Shown piece by piece: positions 60,180-64,000 of a DNA stretch of 64,000 nucleotides (positions within the stretch are counted from its first letter, which is position 1; each line of letters begins with the position of its first letter). The position numbers and the translations under genes were made by a program. The notes under the pieces were generated by a model that saw only the letters and a list, made by a program, of their open reading frames with translations, did not search any database and was not told the DNA's origin. Origin of the DNA: Gibbula magus (taxonomy: Eukaryota; Mollusca; Gastropoda; Trochida; Trochidae); assembly GCA_936450465.1 (NCBI GenBank), contig OW388296.1, forward strand, positions 13,637,867-13,701,866, given 5' to 3'.

Positions 60180-60800
60180 GTTTTCTCAAATTTGCCATTT
60201 ATTATTAAAGTTTATACAATATATTGTTACGTCGACGGGTAAAACAACTCATTACACGATAAACCGCATGCATAGAATACGGTTATCCGTATTTGAAGAA
60301 CAAAGGATTAATAATCTTTTAAAAATGTTGAATGATATCCAATTTTCTGAACACGTGTTTACACAAAATGTTTCCCTGTTATTAAGCACTATTTGCTGGA
60401 TGTTGATTATGATGAGTGGTTAGGTATTATGTGGAATGATAGAGGATTATTTAATGGAAATAAATTAAGAACTTATAGACTTTTTAAAGATTCTTCACAG
60501 GTTGAACCTTATGTACTTAGTGTTTCTAAATATCAGCGTAGTATTATGAGTAAGTTAAGATGTGGAAGTTTGCCATTAGCTATAGAATTGGGAAGATTTT
60601 CTAGGCCTGTTACCCCTCTTAGTGATAGAATTTGTAATTTATTTAACTGTAATGCAATCGAAGATGACATTCATTTGATATTCATATGATAGTCTGTAAT
60701 TTTTCTTCTGATATAAGATATAAGTTATTTGTTGAAGTTGCCAATTACCTGCCTGTGTTCACTAATTAGAATCAAAAGATAAATATGTTATTTTAATGAC
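60180..60800 (+). pseudogene. LINE C-terminal fragment (family 2), second copy
   Basis: Reads LSVFEEQRINNLLKMLNDIQ in one frame, then YDEWLGIMWNDRGLFNGNKL, RTYRLFKDSSQVEPYV and YQRSIMSKLRCGSLPLAIEL in another. Then come CNLFNCNAIEDDIHLIF and, after a shift, CNFSSDIRYKLFVEVANYLP. Same kind of C-terminal end as 44562-45111. Frameshifts show decay. Confidence 0.75.
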
Positions 60801-60885
60801 GTTTCAACAATTTGTTTCAGCGCTAGCCTCAGCAATAACATCCATGTTTGAGCGTCGACTTTCCAATGTATTAATGATTTGTGTA

Positions 60886-61270
60886 GTGTGTGTGTGTGTG
60901 TTTTATTTTATTTTATTATATTATATTATATTAGTATTTTATTTGTATTTCTTTTCTTCTTTCCCTCCCTTATGTTTAAATTTCATATTAATTATCTATT
61001 TATTTACTTATTTATTTAAACAATAATTTGAATTTATTTAAACTTAAATTTAATTTAGTTTAATTATTACCTATTTCAACTTTAAACTTGCCGTATATGT
61101 GTTACTTTTATTTTTTAATGTAATTCAATTTGATTTAATTTAATTTTTACTGTTTATTTATTTATTGTTATGATTTATTTGGGTTTTTATATAATTGTTT
61201 TTGGAATTTTTTTTTACTTCTTCAGTTAATTAGTTATTTTATTGTGCTATTTATGTTATTGTACAAATGT
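60886..61270 (+). repeat. T-rich low-complexity stretch
   Basis: TGTGTGTGTGTG then TTTTATTTTATTTTATTATA and similar. Hydrophobic frames here are artefacts. Confidence 0.8.
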
Positions 61271-61683
61271 GTTTTAATATCTTTGTATATGATTTTAAAT
61301 GCAGAATAATGTCCCGTAGGCCATGCTTGGCCGAGCAACACAATTTCATTTTATTTATATATCATTGTCATCTTTATCCGATGTTGTATGTTGTGCGACA
61401 CTTTAATAAACCTTTTTTCTCGATAGGAGATGGACTCTCGTGGTATAACCGAACCACGTACATTCAATTTAGAACTCTTTTTACTAATCAAAAAAAAGGA
61501 CGGCCATTTTGTTTTTTTTAATTTAGTGAAGCTTAAATTAAGATGTCACTGAACGAATTAAAAATAAAAGAAATAGGTCATCTACCGTAATTCCTAAATT
61601 CATACCAGGTGCAAGGATAGTTTTATGGTTAATGAACTTTTCCTGACCTTTCCAAGTTAAGGTAATAACATGTAGGTGTCAAC

Positions 61684-61740
61684 CATGAATTCATACTGAC
61701 CGAATTTGATTGAGAAACAAAATGAGGACACTTGCCCTCA
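61684..61740 (+). repeat. 57-bp direct repeat, left of LINE copy 2
   Basis: CATGAATTCATACTGACCGA to ACTTGCCCTCA. The same 57 bases with two differences lie at 63524-63580. Confidence 0.92.
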
Positions 61741-63523
61741 TTATAAGATAAGATAAGATAATTTGTTAATGTCCATTGGAAATTTGTTGTACACTGTTTT
61801 CAGGCAAAACAAAGATACATAAAATTTATATATCACATAGAGATAAATATATATACAATACACACATGTATGAACCAAGATACATAATTCCTAATTAGAT
61901 CACAGTTAAATCAAGTCAAGTCACTAGTCAAAACTTTTATTAAATAGCATCATGATGTTTTGGTCTAACTTGAAGTGTTTTAATTTCCATAAAAAATGTA
62001 ATAGCTGCCTGAATTTTTTGTATATATGATCAGTGTTAAAACTCCATGATAACTTTGAGTCTAAAATAGTGCCGAGATATTTGTATTCTTCAACCACCTC
62101 GATATCCTTGTCATCTATGCTTACTTTTGAGTGAGATGGCTTACCTCTTCTGAAATCGATTATCATTTCTTTTGTTTTATTAACATTCAAAAATAGAAAA
62201 TTTGAACTACACCATTCTACGATATTATTAATTTCATTCCTGTAACACATTTCAGATTCTCTAATAAGTCCAACCAATGCTGCATCATCTGCGAATTTAA
62301 CAGTAAATGTTGTGTCAGTGTTACATCTACAGTTATTTGTATAGAGTATGAACAGTATGGGTGAAATAACGCAGCCTTGTGGCGCACCTGTGGCTGTACA
62401 AACACATGATGAGTCAGTACCATTTACACAAACAAACTGTGGTCTGTTGACCAGAAAGGAATTTATCCTTCTAATCAAATTTGAGTTGACATCCATGTCT
62501 AAGAGTTTCTTCATTAATACATGAGGTTGAATGGTATTAATACTGACCTGAAGTCTACAAATAATATCCTTACATATGAACCACAGTTCTCTAAATGTTG
62601 ATATATTTTGTTCAAAAGGGTAATAGTAGCATCCTCAACTCCTCTACTAGGCCTGTAAGCAAATTGTAACGAATCTAACAGTGGATGTATTTGATTCAAT
62701 AATATAACTATTATCAGACGTTCAAAACATATCATGGCAATTGAAGTCAACACGACATTATTGGCCAATGGTTTTGTTTTCTTGGGAACGGGGACTATCT
62801 TAGAGGTTTTCCAAAGGATGGGTACCGTGGGTGTATTTAAGGAATATTGAAATAAATTTATTTTATGGAATATTTTAGACAATTGTTCTTTGCATTCATT
62901 CAGTACATTTCCACACAAATTATCTGGACCACACGCTTTACGTATGCTGATTCGGGAAAAAGAATTGATGACATCGCCAATCGAAATAATTATATCATCA
63001 CCTGGAGGAAGATAGTCTTTAACCAATGTCCTATTATCTGAGAACAGAATCAAATCTTGAATAAAAAGTATTAAGTTCATTTGAGAAGGTGCTGTTTTCG
63101 GTACATTCAATGTCCTGAGACTTTTTCACAGATCCTATGATAGTTTTGAGTCCACTCCATACACTGCGTATGTTATTTTCTGAAAATTTATATTTTGGAT
63201 TTATAATCATCTTTACACTTTCTTTTCGGATGAACAATTTCATTTTGAATTTCCTTTACTTTAACTTTATCCCCTTCACGAAACGCCCTTTTCTTATCAT
63301 TCAAAACAGACTTAAATTGCTCTGTCACCCATGGCTTATTACTAGGATAAATCTTTATAATGTTAGTGGGTACAATACTTTCCACACAAAAATGTAGTCA
63401 GTAACAACATTTGTTAATTCATTCAAGTCATTGTAAGTATGTTCAAATACATCCCAGTTTGTACACTCAAAACATCCCCTAAGGGTGTCTAAACAATTAC
63501 TTTGTGTGTTTTTGGCCTGAATT
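61741..63523 (-). mobile_element. L2/CR1-like LINE, 5'-truncated copy 2
   Basis: Minus-strand pieces in order: YPSNKPWVTEQFKSVLNDKK (63.3 kb), RKACGPDNLCGNVLNECKEQ, ILWKTSKIVPVPKKTKP and LLDSLQFAYRPSRGVEDA (62.6-63.0 kb); then GAPQGCVISPILFILYTNNC, FADDAALVGLI and EEYKYLGTILDSKLSW (62.0-62.5 kb). The RT core is intact in short runs, but three frames and stops break it. The 3' tail, TTATCTTATCTTATC on the minus strand, touches the left 57-bp repeat. Same family as 45230-46265. Confidence 0.9.
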
Positions 63524-63580
63524 CATGAATTCATACTGACCGAATTTCATTGAGAAACAAAATGAGGATACTTGCCCTCA
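63524..63580 (+). repeat. 57-bp direct repeat, right of LINE copy 2
   Basis: Matches 61684-61740 at 55 of 57 positions. TTTGTGTGTTyTTGGC also occurs on both sides of this copy (63500 and 63585). Confidence 0.92.
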
Positions 63581-63941
63581 CTATTTTGTGTGTTCTTGGC
63601 GTGACCGATTTTATTGAAATAAGACGACACCTGACTTGAACCCTCGCCTGCAGGGTTAGAGGTACTTTAATATGTTTAGATATGACGACAGCTGAATTTT
63701 TTTTACCTCCGCCTGTCATGTTGGAGGTACCTGAATATTCTTATGATTTTACGGCTTTCGTGCTGTGTTCTGTTTTTCTTTTGCAAATTCTTATTTTAAA
63801 TTAGGCAAATGAATTATATATCTCGCCACTAATGTCTTTGATACTGTCAAAGCGCCATTAAACGATAACACACTCACTCACTCATTCACTTGAGATACTG
63901 ACAGATATAAATAAACAATTAAGCTGTCTATTGTAGAGCGA

Positions 63942-63966
63942 GGGGGGGGGGGGGGGGGGGGGGGGG
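63942..63966 (+). repeat. Poly(G) tract, 25 bases
   Basis: Uninterrupted G25 near the right edge. Confidence 0.95.
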
Positions 63967-64000
63967 ACATGTATGTCCAGTTATATGACATATATGACAG

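Overview
The window looks like AT-rich nuclear DNA of a metazoan, most likely a mollusc and perhaps a gastropod. The reasons are long introns with GT/AG boundaries, many small inverted-repeat transposons, tRNA-derived SINEs, decayed non-LTR retrotransposons and poly(C) tracts. The species assignment is inference from general repeat style, not from a search.

The main gene fills the minus strand from 42.7 kb down to the left edge. It is an orthologue of cortactin-binding protein 2 (CTTNBP2). I could join 20 coding exons with consistent reading phase, giving 1,320 residues from the start codon. The order is: N-terminal CortBP2 coiled coil (exons 1-5), proline-rich SH3-ligand tract (exon 5), six ankyrin repeats (exons 7-11), then the P-loop NTPase-like C-terminal region (exons 12-20). 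The last coding exon or exons lie beyond base 1. An 18-bp palindrome joining two CCAAT boxes and an E-box lies about 200 bp upstream of the start codon.

The second gene is on the plus strand at about 49.4-51.5 kb. It has a non-coding first exon and three coding exons, and encodes a 275-residue, highly basic, low-complexity protein that I do not recognise. Two perfect cAMP-response-element palindromes and a duplicated 65-bp segment lie at its 5' end.

The rest is introns and intergenic DNA filled with mobile elements. There are four copies of a TTAA-flanked MITE, Tc1/mariner-like and hAT-like MITEs, three SINE copies, and an element carrying six 151-bp repeats with nuclear-receptor-like half-sites. 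There are two L2/CR1-like LINE copies with (TTATC)n tails, further LINE fragments on both strands, a THAP-domain remnant, and fold-back elements. One fold-back element has a clear 9-bp target duplication.

The most striking non-coding feature is a complete type I hammerhead self-cleaving ribozyme at 34,550-34,610 in CTTNBP2 intron 2. All core nucleotides are present, stem III is minimal, and stem I pairs on both sides of an internal loop. Such ribozymes are known from Penelope-like elements and other small retroelements in animals.
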